64,000 bases of DNA from positions 2,021,001-2,085,000 of the forward strand of contig JAMWBK010000001.1 in assembly GCA_029953675.1 (NCBI GenBank). Direction: 5' to 3'. A program made the translations under genes and the position numbers. Position 1 is the stretch's first letter. Each line of letters opens with the position of its first letter. The notes under the pieces were generated by a model. The model saw nothing but the letters and a program-made list of their open reading frames with translations. It ran no database searches and was not told where the DNA came from. The DNA comes from Rhodosorus marinus. Lineage: Eukaryota; Rhodophyta; Stylonematophyceae; Stylonematales; Stylonemataceae. Positions 21,483 through 33,690 of this stretch are shown here, one piece after another.

Positions 21483-21948
21483 ACATCGCCACTTCAGTCA
21501 CCAACAAACAGAAGAGTTCTTACCGTGCGGACTCCGAACCTCCCTCGTGCTTGCTTTAGATAGATGTATATTTTCTGGAAGGTCGCCTGAGGGTGGCCAT
21601 TACTGTTCTCAGGGTTCAAGCAGCTCCCGAATAACCGCAAAAAAGCCTCGGTTCTCTTTTTTTTAATTGCGATGATGATATCAATGGCAGTGGGGGGCAA
21701 CAAAAGCACGCTCTCCTTGCATCTTTTTCGAAAAGGAAGAAATTCAGCAGTGAAGACCAGGGCACTTAGGATCCACTGGACATATAGCAATGACCGAGGC
21801 TAACTGGGGAGTAAGCTCCCGCCCCGTCTCTTTCCCTTCTCCCTTCCCCCTCTAGTAAAACCATGTCGGGTTTAGCCAGCGTGGTATAATATTCTTCTCT
21901 TCCCTTTCCATGGAAAAAAAACAAACCAGAACACGGTCCATGCCAGAC
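21483..21948. other. Convergent 3' region
   Basis: The 3' UTRs of the COM1 gene (plus) and the zinc-ribbon gene (minus) meet here. It includes a poly-T at 21,656-21,664 and an A8 run at 21,914-21,921. Nothing coding. Confidence 0.5.
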
Positions 21949-23146
21949 CTAAATTCCGTGGTAGCGTGGGGGGTGTTGTCCAACGCCGTGCATCTGTTCC
22001 TGTTCATTGCCTCCGCCCCTGCTGTAGGATGGCAACTGTTGAACTCCCCCTATTCCGGCTAAACCCCCAATGCTTCCCCCCATTCCGACACCGGATCCGG
22101 GCATCACTTGCCCTCCGGAACCGGGCATGTTGCTCATGCCGTGCATTCCAGCCCCCACCTGGGCACCCGCCATACCGCCGTAGCCAGAGTGACCTCTCAT
22201 ACCCTGCACTCCGTAATTGTTCATGCCGGGATTTGCTCCGATATTCGATCCTGGCGCTCCTCCCATACTGTAGTTCGCACCTGCCATCATACCGCCTGTC
22301 AAGGGACAGAGTGCGGAGGTGTGTTCAGACCGGATATAATAGAGTCCAAACGTAAGAAGCATGGATAGTGGTACTTCGTCATCGACAAACCTTGTTCCAT
22401 TCCAGCGCCCATATTCCCGTAGCCCGCCATACCTCGGTTCTGCTGGGCCATGCCAGGGCCATTCATCATACCAGTTTGGCCCATCTGCCTTCTGCGAGCA
22501 GCTGCTGCTTGCTGCGACCTCACGGGCATTCCCTTTCCAAAGCGTTCGCTAATCTTCATACGGAACTTGAACCCACAGCTCTTGCAAGAGGCTGCCGCAG
22601 CTGGGTTCTCATGATTGCATGATGGGCAGAGCTGTGACGCAAAATCGGAGCGAGGCAAACATTGGTCAGGCGCTGGAGCAATTCCTAGCAAATCGTGGAT
22701 TCAGGCTGAAACTTAAGCAAACAAGAAGACGTACCTTTCGGCCGCGCTTGCCAGAACGCGTTCCCTTCTCCTTCTTCTGACGAAAGATATCTCCGCATTC
22801 TGGACATTTGGTCAGCGCCGCGGCTATCTCCTTGTTGCACGACCTGCAGGTCTAAACAAACCAGACAAGACAACACCACGTTAGAACCTCACTAGCCTGA
22901 CAAGCCACAAGGAAACAGGTGGCGCAACAATTCCCAGAGCTGCAGAGGAGACGAACATCGTGCATCCAAAATCCATTAACAGACAAAAAATTTACTCACC
23001 TTAATCACCTTGGTGCCAGGAGTCCTCCCCCTCTTCGCCGTCGTCTGCATCGCCGGGTTCACTTGAGCCCGCGATGGATCAACATGCCCTGCCATGTGCC
23101 CCATCCCATCCTGAAACGCATCCTGATAACCCCTGCGCCTATTCAT
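21949..23146 (-). CDS. Double zinc-ribbon protein with Met/Gly-rich tail (paralogue 1)
   Basis: Four exons on the minus strand: 23146-23000, 22851-22735, 22631-22391, 22295-21949; 283 residues. Exon 1 ends in AKRGRTPGTKVIK. Exon 2 is one zinc ribbon, CRSCNKEIAAALTKCPECG, followed by the basic GTRSGKRGRK. Exon 3 is a second ribbon, CPSCNHENPAAAASCKSCG, followed by FKFRMKISERFGKG. The remainder is a Gly/Met/Asn/Gln-rich low-complexity tail. The CxxC-xIPAAxxxCxxCG pattern with a following basic FR segment resembles the UPF0547 (C16orf87) zinc-ribbon group; its function is not established. AT-hook-like RGR/GKRGR motifs suggest nucleic-acid binding, but that is inference. A paralogue with the same exon phases lies at 27.6-28.6 kb. 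Confidence 0.7.
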
Positions 23147-25536
23147 TTTTCAGTCGCTTCAAAGGAAAAAAAAAAACAACCAAAAACCCACCCCACCAAA
23201 AAAACTTAGCAAGTAAAACCACTAAATCAAGAGACCAACGACGAAATCTCTCATCGCCAGGGTCCTTCTTCCTCCCTCCCTCCCTTCCCAATCCACCCAC
23301 CAAAAAAAAAACAGAACAAACACTAAACACCCAAAACTGACAGCTCCTCCTCGCCCCCCAAACCCCAAAACAAACAAAAAAATCCCCACCAAAAATCTCC
23401 TTCCTCAACAAAACCCAATATATATAATTTTTTCCCTCCCAAATTTCTAGACGTCCTTTTTTCCTTCAATTTTTTTTTTGGTTTCTCTATCAGTACACTA
23501 TATCTCTCCGTCCCTCCCTCCCTCTCTCTCTCTCCCCTTCTCTCTACAACTCACTCCCTCTCCCTCTCCTCTCTCTCTCTCTTACACAGACACACTCTCC
23601 GTCACTCTCCCAGAAAAATACACAGGCTCTCCCTTCCAAAACTCTTCTCCACAATATTACCCCCCACCTCTTCCCTCCCTTCCCCCCAACCCACAGGCTC
23701 CCACAATCTAAACGCTCGCGCTCCGCATGGTCTCGCGCACAAGCACCAATCCATATCAATAAGTCTTAACCCGATCCCCCCCTCCTTTTGAAAGGGCATA
23801 ACATTTCCATTTTCTCTCCTCAATCCGCTTTATACTCACCCTATTAAAAACTAAATCCCAAACCAAAGCGGTCTAAAATATTATTGATTTTAATATTTCA
23901 TAAAACGAATGTGTCTTGGCAGGGGTGCAGAAGATTGAAATGGGATAGGAGGAAAATTCCCAATCCGAATGGAATGGGGGAAGGTTGTGGTTGTTTTTTT
24001 AAACCAATAAACAGTTGATCTGTTCTGTTGACCTATCCAATGAACTGTTTGATGAAAAAAAAAGGAAGATATTGAAAAAAAGTCACATCCCCTTCCCCCC
24101 CCCCTCCCCTTTTACCGTGAGCCGTGGCGATAAATTTTTTTGGGTTCTATGTGCCCCTTACCGCCTCTCGCTAGAATCATTTTTATGTGGAAGTGTTTTT
24201 AACATTTTTGTAATTATTTTTGTTTCCAATATGTTCTACCATTGGCGAAACCCCCCCCCCGGGGGCCCCGCGTCCCTTCCACAACTTTTGAGCGGTTTTT
24301 AATGTTTTTTCATTTTGATCGAAGTTGTTCGGTATCATCCTGAACCCCCTTTCTAGTTTATATTTTTTGATCATTCCCCTCCTAGCAGACTGAAAAACGA
24401 TCTTTTTTGAGATTTTTTGACTAGTAGTATCCGCCAGTAGGGGGAAATTTTTTTCAAATCCTATTTTCTTTGTCTTTTTTAATCAAAAAAGATGTAATAA
24501 TATTAAAATCAAATCCTAGAAACCACCTTCTCCTTCTACCTCAACGCCACCCCCCCCTTGTCCATTTAACCGAAAAACTTTTTCTGTACTAATTCCATGC
24601 CTGAGCATACGGTATGGATTTTAATAGCAAAAAAAGCATTCTAAAATAAATAGCTTTCGTCAAAATTTCCCCCCGTTTATTCTAATCCATTCTTCGGGGG
24701 CCCCAAAACAAGCAGGAAAAATTAGAAAAACGACCAATCTCCTTGTAAACGTTGAAATCGGCAAAAGAAAAACGATATAGGATTTCCCCCCCCAAGGCGT
24801 TGTGTTCTCCATAAGTGAATAGGGGATGGACATATATGGTGAGATTGGTTTTGTTAGTTAGACCTCGCTGGATAATTGTACTCCTCCTGCCCTTGCAATT
24901 TTTTTTCGAATTCTCTGCATATCATCTAATATTATTTAATTATTTAATAACAACGGAAAATTGACGAAACTGTACGTAGGGTAAATTAACTATTCTTCTG
25001 AAAGTATTCAGATAATCCGGTGTTCTCTATGAGTTCAATCGAAATTACTTTGAATTGAAGGCAGTAAATCGTCGAGTTGTATAATGGTAGAATTTTCATT
25101 GCTACCGCCCGCGACGTATAGATCTCTGATAGCGCTGTTTGGAGAAGAAAAGATGCGCCTTTTTGATCAGGAAAACGGGGGCTTAGGACCGTCTAGCAGA
25201 AGAAAAAAAAAGAGACATATAGAACTTGCTCGGTCTTATGGAAGTTCCCCCGCGGCAACCAACCAATGCCAGTTGCTCCAGGGGAAGCTGCGGGAGTGGG
25301 GTACCTCGGGAACGGCGGACTATGGAAGCGTTTTCAGTTCAGATATTCCTGAGCAGGTATTCATACAATGTTGAAAATTGTTTGCAGTGGGGCCGGGACT
25401 TTTCCTGTTCATGAGGCCGCCCAGCACTGCACAGATACTGTGTAGGGAGATGATGGCAGAATACGCTTCGCGGCTAATGTAAAAAATCAGTGGACAAAGC
25501 TCAGTTGTCACTATCCAGAGGACGCTCAGTTTTTTC
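23147..25536. other. Low-complexity intergenic DNA
   Basis: Many homopolymer runs (A8-A10, T8-T10, C9-C14, for example C12 near 24,251), AT-rich stretches and the CT tract. No frame with family signature; a plus-strand open stretch at 25,084-25,374 has no recognisable features. Confidence 0.5.
23508..23586. repeat. Pyrimidine (CT) microsatellite tract
   Basis: Nearly pure C/T run with CCCTCCCT and (CT)n blocks, about 360 bases upstream of the minus-strand ATG of zinc-ribbon paralogue 1. It would be a GA-rich element on that gene's coding strand, possibly in its promoter or 5' UTR. Confidence 0.7.
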
Positions 25537-26128
25537 CTAGTGGTAGAGAGCGTCATTCAAGTGGTCGAATGCTAAGTTCCGTTGCACTAATAAGTTCATG
25601 TCGCGAGACATTGTTCGGGGTGAAACTCGCTGTGTTGAGCCTGCTTCCAGTTTACCTGGAACCCTGGGAACACCTTCCGCGTGATTCGCTTCATGGGAAT
25701 AGACCTCATGTACATCTCCAGACATGACTGGCCCAACCCCTATACCACATACCGCATCTTCCGTTTCTAGGTCGTAGAAGAGCTTGAACCCTCTGAAAGG
25801 TGAGGTCCGCCAGAGCAACCAGTTGACACCGGTGTGGATGGTCTGTAGAATGGCCATGGGAAGGTTGAAAGAGAGCTTTCCTGACCGCCTCAAGCTCATC
25901 CGCCTCTGGAATCGCGTAGAACACGGACGGGAGGAATGGTCATTCCAGCAGATCAGTCGACCTTCCCGACAATCGTTCAGAAGCCAAGGAAACTACATGC
26001 ACAGAGCCCGCCGTGGCTCCTGGTGCACTGCGGGTGTCGAGCTCTGTGATCAATCCCGGCGAGAAATGGCCGGACGAGTCCATGAAACCCATTCTTCCGT
26101 GTTGCGCAAAAACGTCAGCAAGCAACAA
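25537..26128 (-). other. Possible decayed or unrecognised coding segment
   Basis: Base composition changes here from homopolymer-rich to gene-like. On the minus strand three overlapping open stretches (26,128-25,940; 25,924-25,706; 25,899-25,537) carry plausible peptide such as GHFSPGLITELDTRSAPG, IPEADELEAVRKALFQP and ILQTIHTGVNWLLW in different frames. They cannot be joined convincingly by standard introns. It may be a gene whose splicing I did not solve, or a relic with frameshifts. No family is recognised. Confidence 0.2.
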
Positions 26129-27576
26129 ACGAAAAAAAAAAAAAAAGGAGACATGAAGCGCACTCCCAAACCTTCATTTTAATATCCACTTTTCAAGTTT
26201 TTTCACTTCGAATACCCGATTTCCGCTTACAGAGTTGAACGAGCACCATATCCCCATTTACGTCTTCAAGAAGAAAAATATGAAATGAGGATTTCCCTTC
26301 CCACGGGAATATTTCCAGCTTTTCCGTCTTAGATTTACGTTTACAAAAAATTACATCACGAAAACGAAAATCCCCCACGACGTTCCGACCAAAAACGTAA
26401 GAAAAATTGATTTCTAAGCGTTTAATACCGTTTGTTTCATCATAAAAACAATATCAATACCAATCGCGGAACAGTGTCACGTAAATCTCCGAACAAAAAT
26501 TTACGCAAAAAGGGGTTAAACCCTCCCAAAATCCAGGTTTTTTTTGCATGGAATTCTTGTGCCCTAGGCGAGCCTTTCCAGTTTTTCTTCAGTATTTACG
26601 TTTCCGTACTTCAGGACCATAAATTTTTTTTTTCTGGTTGTTTTCCATAGCTGAACATAGGTACTGCGCGGGGCAGTTCGTAGCGAAAGAACCTCTAAAA
26701 TTCGTTCAGGAATGAGGGTTTTATGACTTCAAAACAAATTATTGTCGATTGGTGGACGGTGGGAATCATTATTGCTCTCCGAGAGGTCCGACGAGGGGAG
26801 AGGCGCCTCTTATTATATAACCTCATCGCCTACCGTTTGTTGTTGCACTGCTAGCGACTAGTAATCACACCCTTCGGCGTCTGAAAATATTAGATATTTT
26901 TGGCAGCGTTTTGACGAGTATTGACTCAACGGGTGATTGCCCTACACTCCGTTTTTAGGGTTTTTCTTTGATTTTCTTGACGTTTCTTTTTACGGTTTTT
27001 GTGTGGGTGGGGTCCCCGGGGTGTGGGGGGGTTGGTGGTGCTCTTTGTTTGTTTACTTCGGTGCCTATGTAATATATTATATACGGGTGAACATGCAAGC
27101 CGTACTACATGGAGGCAAAAAGAGGTTGTTTTTTTTTGTTCTAACCTCTACTGGCTTCAGTAGTGGAGGTCGATTTCGTGCTCCGGTATTCAGAGGAGTG
27201 TGATGTGACTCCCGTGGAGCTATTGTAGTTGCGGACGTGCACAGAACACCGGCAGATTCTCACCATGGCTTCAGAAGCGCCTGCCTCATGTGAGTGCTCG
27301 AGGGAGAAACAAGCGTGCGTTGCAGCGGCGAGTCATCGCTGTAATGTTGACACAGAAATTATTCATTTTTATTGAGGGTCTTGGGGATGAGTGTCCATGA
27401 GGCGAGATATTTAAACGCCATCATTAGTTGGCCATTGTGGCACCCGAAGAGCCCTTTCAAAACTCGGTTAGCAACTAAGGGGTGTGTCAAACTTAGCTCC
27501 ACTAGTCGTTTCCCTTCACCTTTGAACATCAGGCTGTGAAGGTTACTGGACTGCGCTGCTCCGTGGACATTTATAG
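26129..27576. other. Intergenic, no supported gene
   Basis: An A14 run at about 26,132-26,146, AT-rich DNA, and a GC-balanced part from 26,930. A short start-like context (TATATTATATACGGGTGAACATG, ATG at about 27,092) is followed by a donor/acceptor-like pair but yields fewer than 30 codons in any join, so no gene is called. Confidence 0.4.
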
Positions 27577-28623
27577 TTAGCGACCTCCGCGATGCATGTT
27601 GCCGTCCATGCGGTGATCTTGAGGACCACGGCCTCCCATGCCCATGCCTTGCACGACTCCGCCGTTCATCATTCCTAATCCACCGCCAATTCCACCTCCT
27701 AACGAAGACATTCCCCCGATGCCGGTCATGCTGTTCATCTGATGGGGGTAGCCATAACCGTGCTGAGCCGGCACTCCATTCATGCCAACCATTTGGTGCG
27801 CACCAGCAGCTCCGTTTCCGCCCATTCCGGCCATGCCATAGGGTCCTCCGGCCATCATACCGGCATTCATACCTCCCGCACTGGCCATTCCTATAGGTCC
27901 ACCAAACCCTTGGGTCATTCATTGAAGTGGTACAACTCTCACGTCATTCGATTGCTGCCAAAAATTGGCCTTTTGATAGAACATACCTTTCTGCTGTGCT
28001 GCCTGAGCCTTGTTCATCACGATCTTGTTGAACTTCTCCGTAATCTTTAACCGGAACACGTGGCCGCATCCCTTGCAGGTTGACGTCGCTGCGGGATTCT
28101 CAAGGCGGCAAGCGGGGCAAATCTGAAAGTCACAAGAGGCAAATACAACTACGTAAGCCTTTGCTAACGATTAGCATCCGTAGCATCACTTCAACTGTAC
28201 CTTCTTTCCACGCTTCCCAGAGCGTGCCCCCTTTTGCTTCTTCTCGCGGAAAGTCTTCGAGCAATGCAAGCATTTGGACAATGCTGCAGGGATCTGATGC
28301 GAGCACTCCGGACAAGTCTAAAAGAAAAACACACCAAAAGCAGAGCGTAAGAAAACGTGGTCACCTTGAGTGACGGTTGTAGGCCAGCTCTTCCTTACCC
28401 TCAACACCTTCGTTCCCGGAGTTCTGCCGCGCTTTGCGGTGCCGTGGGCATTGACTCCACCCTGGTTGATCCCCATTTGATGTGACATCCTCATCTGGTG
28501 CTGATCACCAGCCATGCCCAATCCGCCGTGCACGCCCATATCCTCAGGCGCGACTGCTTGTCGTCCCCTTCTGCCCGTCATCTCATACATGTTCTGCATA
28601 GTATTGTTTCCGTAAGGAGGCAT
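27577..28623 (-). CDS. Double zinc-ribbon protein with Met/Gly-rich tail (paralogue 2)
   Basis: Four exons on the minus strand: 28623-28399, 28317-28201, 28122-27987, 27908-27577; 269 residues from the ATG at 28623 (the frame is open upstream but has no ATG). Exon 1 ends AKRGRTPGTKVLR, nearly the same as paralogue 1. Exon 2 is a zinc ribbon of identical length (117 nt), CPECSHQIPAALSKCLHC, with GARSGKRGKK. Exon 3 has the second ribbon, CPACRLENPAATSTCKGCG, then HVFRLKITEKFNK. The tail is Gly/Met/His-rich. Introns fall at the same positions and phases (0, 0, 1) as in paralogue 1, so the two arose by duplication. Exon 3 is shorter by 105 nt because the Gln/Ala/Met linker is missing. Function is unknown. 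Confidence 0.7.
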
Positions 28624-31600
28624 TCCTTCAACTGGCCTAGGGTTGTCTCGTCTCTTTCCCACTTTTCACAAGCTTGCTCAATTGTCGATTTCCGAAGAAC
28701 CCTTACCTTTAAATCCCTTTATCCCTCACGGAGCCGAAAGGAAAATTTTCAACCAACTTTTTTTTTTTTTTGGACCCCGCACAGCTCGTCCATCCCGAAA
28801 AAAGCACTAAAGACGTTCGATATGAAACCTATTACTATTAAAAACTCGATCCCCACAAGAACACCCCCTTTTTCAGCTTCCTCTGGGGCGAAAGCGGGCA
28901 GTCCTCGAGACCTACCCCCATTCCCAACCCCTTTCATTCATCCTGTTGTAAAACAAAAATAAAATCACTCAATCTCTATCGTACCGTGTGCGTAACCCCT
29001 TGGGCGCCAAACATGATCAATCGATGTTTAAAAAATTCCGTTGCTAAACAGTACAAGACATCTCAACCCGTTGATAAAAATATTTACCAATGGAGATGTT
29101 CTCAGTACCCCTTCAAATGCTATTGTTTCAGAGCTTCTGAGCTTCGTCAATCAGAAATCACCCCCTGAAAATTTTATCACCTTTCCGGTTAGTATCGTCA
29201 AGGGGGGAAGCCTCGTATGAACTCTATAGTAAGACCCGAAACGACCCCCCGGCAAAAAGTTATCGATCAGAAAGGATTTTTCTCTTGGGGGGGGGTATTT
29301 CTCGAACTTTGAAAGAATCTTCTACGTCATCAAATTTTTTTAGGAGAATCTGTCTTTCGGTGTGTCGTTGTTCCTTCTTTGTTCTTTCGTTCGAATATTT
29401 TTGGGGTGGAAGCTTCTTTGAAATTTTCTACTTTTCTTCAAGATCCAGAAGGCGATTCTGTGGCTAATACTAGAATTTTTTGGCGCCGCCTACAAAATTC
29501 AAAAAAAATCAGCTCGCTCAGCATTTGCCATGGAGTGCTGCTTGTGCTTCCGCATGTAAATGATTCTGTGATCAGAGGGGAGGGGCAAAAATGAAGAATT
29601 CGGATCCTTCTGAGATTACCCTAATTAATGGGATTCCGCCAAATTATCTGAGTGTCGGTTACCCTTTGAAAAACCCAATACTTTAAACACGTCCCAACAA
29701 AAAATTTGTTACCCCTAAAAAGAAATTTCAAGCCGCGATGACATGATTGGATATCCCATCGTTACATCCACATGTTTTTCGTCGTCTAAAGAATTTTTTG
29801 TCAAAAACTATTGGGAATTATAGAGTTCGTCCTTGAAGTTCTTCGAAATAAAGATAAAAATATCCTGTTGTCCAAGCCCTCCCCCCCTCGAGAGCCAACG
29901 TTCAGACATCTTTTAGGCCTTGACACCCTCCGGGAATTTGAAGAAAAAATATTCTTTGCCAGACCCCGGTTGTACGAGGTTCTAAATCACCCATAGAAGA
30001 GGAGCAAAAGCAATATAGTGCTTAGTACCCAACCCCCCCACACCATGTGCGACAGCCAACATTGAGAAAAGCGACAAAAAATATAGCCAAATATTATAAT
30101 AGTTACTAACTAATGAACCGTTGAAGAATTCCATCAAGGCCCCCTCAACGGAACCGATCTTAGACCTCCTCTACCAAAACAATTGTACAAAGGTATAGGG
30201 GTTAAATTTTGTTGTTGTGAAACACGTATTGGAGGGTACGCCTGGGGTGGCGGGAGAAGGTTAAAAATATTTGAAAATTCTTTACATGCTTGGAATCAAA
30301 ACAAATATGTTTTCTTCTTTTTTTCAGGACGTATTGATCCGGTTTTTGGGTTCTTCACGTGTTAAAATCCAATCCGGCCTCTTTTTCACACGGAAAAAGG
30401 GGTTGGAGAGACTGAATTGGTACAGATACGGGACGACAAGGAACAACCTTCCGCGCCGATCCTCCACTGCACAATATTTACATATCCAATAAAAATATCG
30501 AAGTTTACAAATAAACCTAAAATTGTAGACAGAGAGGTCTTAACGTACCCCTAAAATCATGGGGTATCCAACCAATAAACAGAAGAAAGGCGATGTCAAA
30601 ACTTCATTGGGTAATCCAATCTTCTCCATTTGTTGATAGTCTTTGTCCAATGATCGGACGAGATACGGGCATGGAGCGAACGGATTGGATGTATCCGCAC
30701 GGAATCGGTCCAATTTTGGTGAGATTGCTGCTGTCTCCCTGGAGACGCTAGATATTCTTTCGTGAAACTCAGATGGATCAGCGGCTGTGGCCTCTTTTTA
30801 CATTTGCTTTTTGCGGTTCCTGAAAAGTTTCAAAATTGATTTGGAGTCTGTTAGCAAATAAGAAGACCGTAACGTTTCGAATAGTGGAAGTAAAAATCTG
30901 AGAAGGGAAGGGAAGTTTCCATTTTATGAAATCTGACGCAACCGGTCATAAGAAAATTTGAAGATTAAAGTTTGAAAAGAAAGGCGCGCCGTAGTTTACA
31001 CGTAAAAACGAAAAGGGGGACTCTTCCCTACCCTAATTTCCGCGTACGAATCCAAAAACTACTCGCGGAAAGAAGAATTAATATAAATATGCTTATTCTA
31101 AGGTTCTTATGACGGTGTAGGCTCTTTTGGGGAAAAAAATTCAAACGAAATATGACGCCAGGCCCTAAATGAAAAATAAACAGGAAAAGTAATTAAATTC
31201 GAGTCGAAAAATCTTTATTTTCTCAGGAAGAAAAATGTTTTGTTATCCGTCGAATCTGATCGGCAAGGGCTTCCGAGCTGGAGCCAGAAAACCGAAGAAA
31301 TATGGAGACAAGAAAATAATAATAAACACACACACTCCCCCACACGCGCGAAACAAAAAAAATTTGGCGAAGAAAAATTCCCTGTGTGTGAAAATATTTT
31401 TCGTTTACTGATAGACGAAACGCACCATGCCTGCAATATAATATCTATCTTTGGAGAAAACAATTCACCGATCTCAACGGTTCCAGGTCAGCTCAGAGCG
31501 AAATCCATGAAAAAGAAAAGAATTTCTTCCATCAACTTTGTCTACGGGTTAGATTAAGATCACCATGGATCAATTTGACTTCTATTTTATAGCCCAGAAG

Positions 31601-33457
31601 AATACATTGTTCACACAAAATCCCGGTTACCCCTCTCTCCTCTTTGTACGCAAACGCAAAGTTTTGTTCAATACTTCAAGCAAAAAAATACAAAATCCTT
31701 GACGTTTTATTTTTTAGATGAGAGTGTTTTCGCGCATATACCACGCTTACCTGAGTTTACCAGCTGCTTGCATGAGGAGGATTCAGTGGGATTGGGCACC
31801 GGAGTGGAGGGGGGGGGGGGTTGGGTGAAGGGCGGCCTCCATATCGAGTTTTAGACCAGATCTATTTGATGGATTTATGGGTCTATAGCTCGATTAGGGT
31901 ACTGTTCAGGTCTAAACGAATCTTTCCCACGCTCGAAACCCTTCCCCCGTCTCCCCCCCCTTCCCTCTACCTCACTTAGTACTCCCAGATGTCATAGTAG
32001 CTTGTACTAGTCCACCCATTGGTCCCCAGGCGTGCCATGTAAAAAAATACCATATTTCTAAATATTGCACAAACAGAATCTGATTGGCTTAAGTTGAGGA
32101 CAGCGTGTCGACAAATTTGACCCTTTCGATATTAGTATCGCATACTGCTGTGTACTATATCCGAATGTATCGAGATCAAATCAGCTTATTCGGATCAGAC
32201 AGGTTGACACTCTGTCCAAGACTATTTGGACGTTTGTGAAGAAAGTCAGCTGATCTGGCGAGGAAGGAGAGTTATCGTTTTTGTTCCTTTCGATGTTAGT
32301 TGCAGTTCCGCGAACGGAGGAGCTTGATGCGAGGCCAGACGACCCCGCCAACGTACTTTGCATTCTCTAGAGCGCCCACATTGCGCTGCTAGAAATCCGG
32401 TAACCTGAGCAAAGGCGAAACTAGCGTAAACCCCGAGCATTGAAGCCCGCAAAGCACGGGCTTCAGGAAACAATGTACGATTACGACCAAAGCAAACAAC
32501 TTCGTTGTTCCGTGACGCTTAGCACCCCCCCCCTTAGCCTAGGATTCTCTCCTCAGCGGATTAAACCTGTGACAAACCTATACTATTAAGCACTCCTAAT
32601 GATACTGAGTAACCGAATGGGCTCAGTACTAGTTGTTGAACTCTTGATCTAGGGGTGTGTCCCTGGCCAAGAATCCGTCGAAGTCGAAGATCCCCAGCAG
32701 TTCGATTAATAAACCTCGTCTAGAACTTGGTGTCCTAGTCTCGAATTCGAAAGATTTAAAATTCTCGGTGCCACAGTATCGACCAGATGAGGTGACGACA
32801 GGCTCTAGTCTGGTGATTGCCGGTATTGACTGGTCCATTTTTTTCCTTCCTGATCAAACTACGCTTCTCCTCCAAGGGTCACCGGAGGAAGTGTGATTGG
32901 ACAAGTTGAGCGTTTGAAAGCGGATTGAAATCACTGCCGGGACTGGTTGCGCGGTGCGTGCCATGTGCTGACTATGAGCGGAATGAGGCAGACGCCATTC
33001 TAGCCAACTCCCCGACCAAATTGAGGTTCAAACGCACAAAAGAGCAGAAATACAGACTTGAGAACGAGTAGATCTTCAAACTCGCACCTCTTCACAAAGT
33101 CATCGACTCCAACGAACAAGAAAAGCCCCAGACGTTACGGTAACGCCTACGCTAGGATGCGAAAAAGCAAAGAACGTTGAGAGAAGCGCTGGCAAAACAT
33201 AGCTCATGACCTTGAAGTCTTCGAGGTTTTCGTTAGCTGATAGTTAAAAACAAGGTTGATCCAGCTTCGGGAGGTGCGGCTTTGGCTTGGAGACACCTTC
33301 CTCGTGTTAGCAGCATTAGGTGTATGAGTGCCGCATGCCCGTCTCTTCTTCACTCCAGCCCTACAGCACGCATGCTCGATTCGTGCGTCACCGTAAATAC
33401 ACTTCCAGTCTCTGAGATCTTAAGACTTTGGGAAAATACCTATACCTTTTGTAGGAA
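28624..33457. other. Gene-poor region
   Basis: About 4.8 kb with no convincing gene on either strand. It is AT-rich to about 31,700 with homopolymers (T13 near 28,760; G8-G12 near 29,287 and 31,811) and becomes more GC-balanced from 31,720. Open stretches of 60-105 codons match no family and lack a shared frame. Confidence 0.5.
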
Positions 33458-33690
33458 AACCCTAATCGATGGAGTTTGCAGCACTCATACAGCCACTTTT
33501 GCGAACAGGTTATGAGCTCAGCTCGTGTATGAGCTGCGGATCGTATTGGTGTACGTGGATGGCCCATCTTCTGTAACCCTAATCGATGGAGTTTGCAGCA
33601 CTCATACAGCCACTTTTGTGAACAGGTTATGAGTCAGCTCGTGTATGAGCTGCGGATTGTATTGGTGTACGTGGGTAGCTCATCTTCTGT
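33458..33690. repeat. Tandem duplication, 117-bp unit x2
   Basis: Unit 1 (33458-33574) and unit 2 (33575-33690) both begin AACCCTAATCGATGGAG and run through GTATGAGCTGCGGAT to CATCTTCTGTA. They differ by a few substitutions and a 1-nt deletion (GAGCTCAGC against GAGTCAGC). Adjacent, no spacer, no coding frame. Confidence 0.9.

Noticed and set aside
27060-27360. Short gene starting at the ATG near 27,092
   Set aside because: Any splice gives fewer than 30 codons or hits a stop; a later ATG at about 27,265 gives a 36-codon Cys-containing frame with no supporting feature.
33458-33690. CRISPR-like array
   Set aside because: Two-copy tandem duplications only; there is no series of short repeats with unique spacers anywhere in this window, and the genome is eukaryotic.
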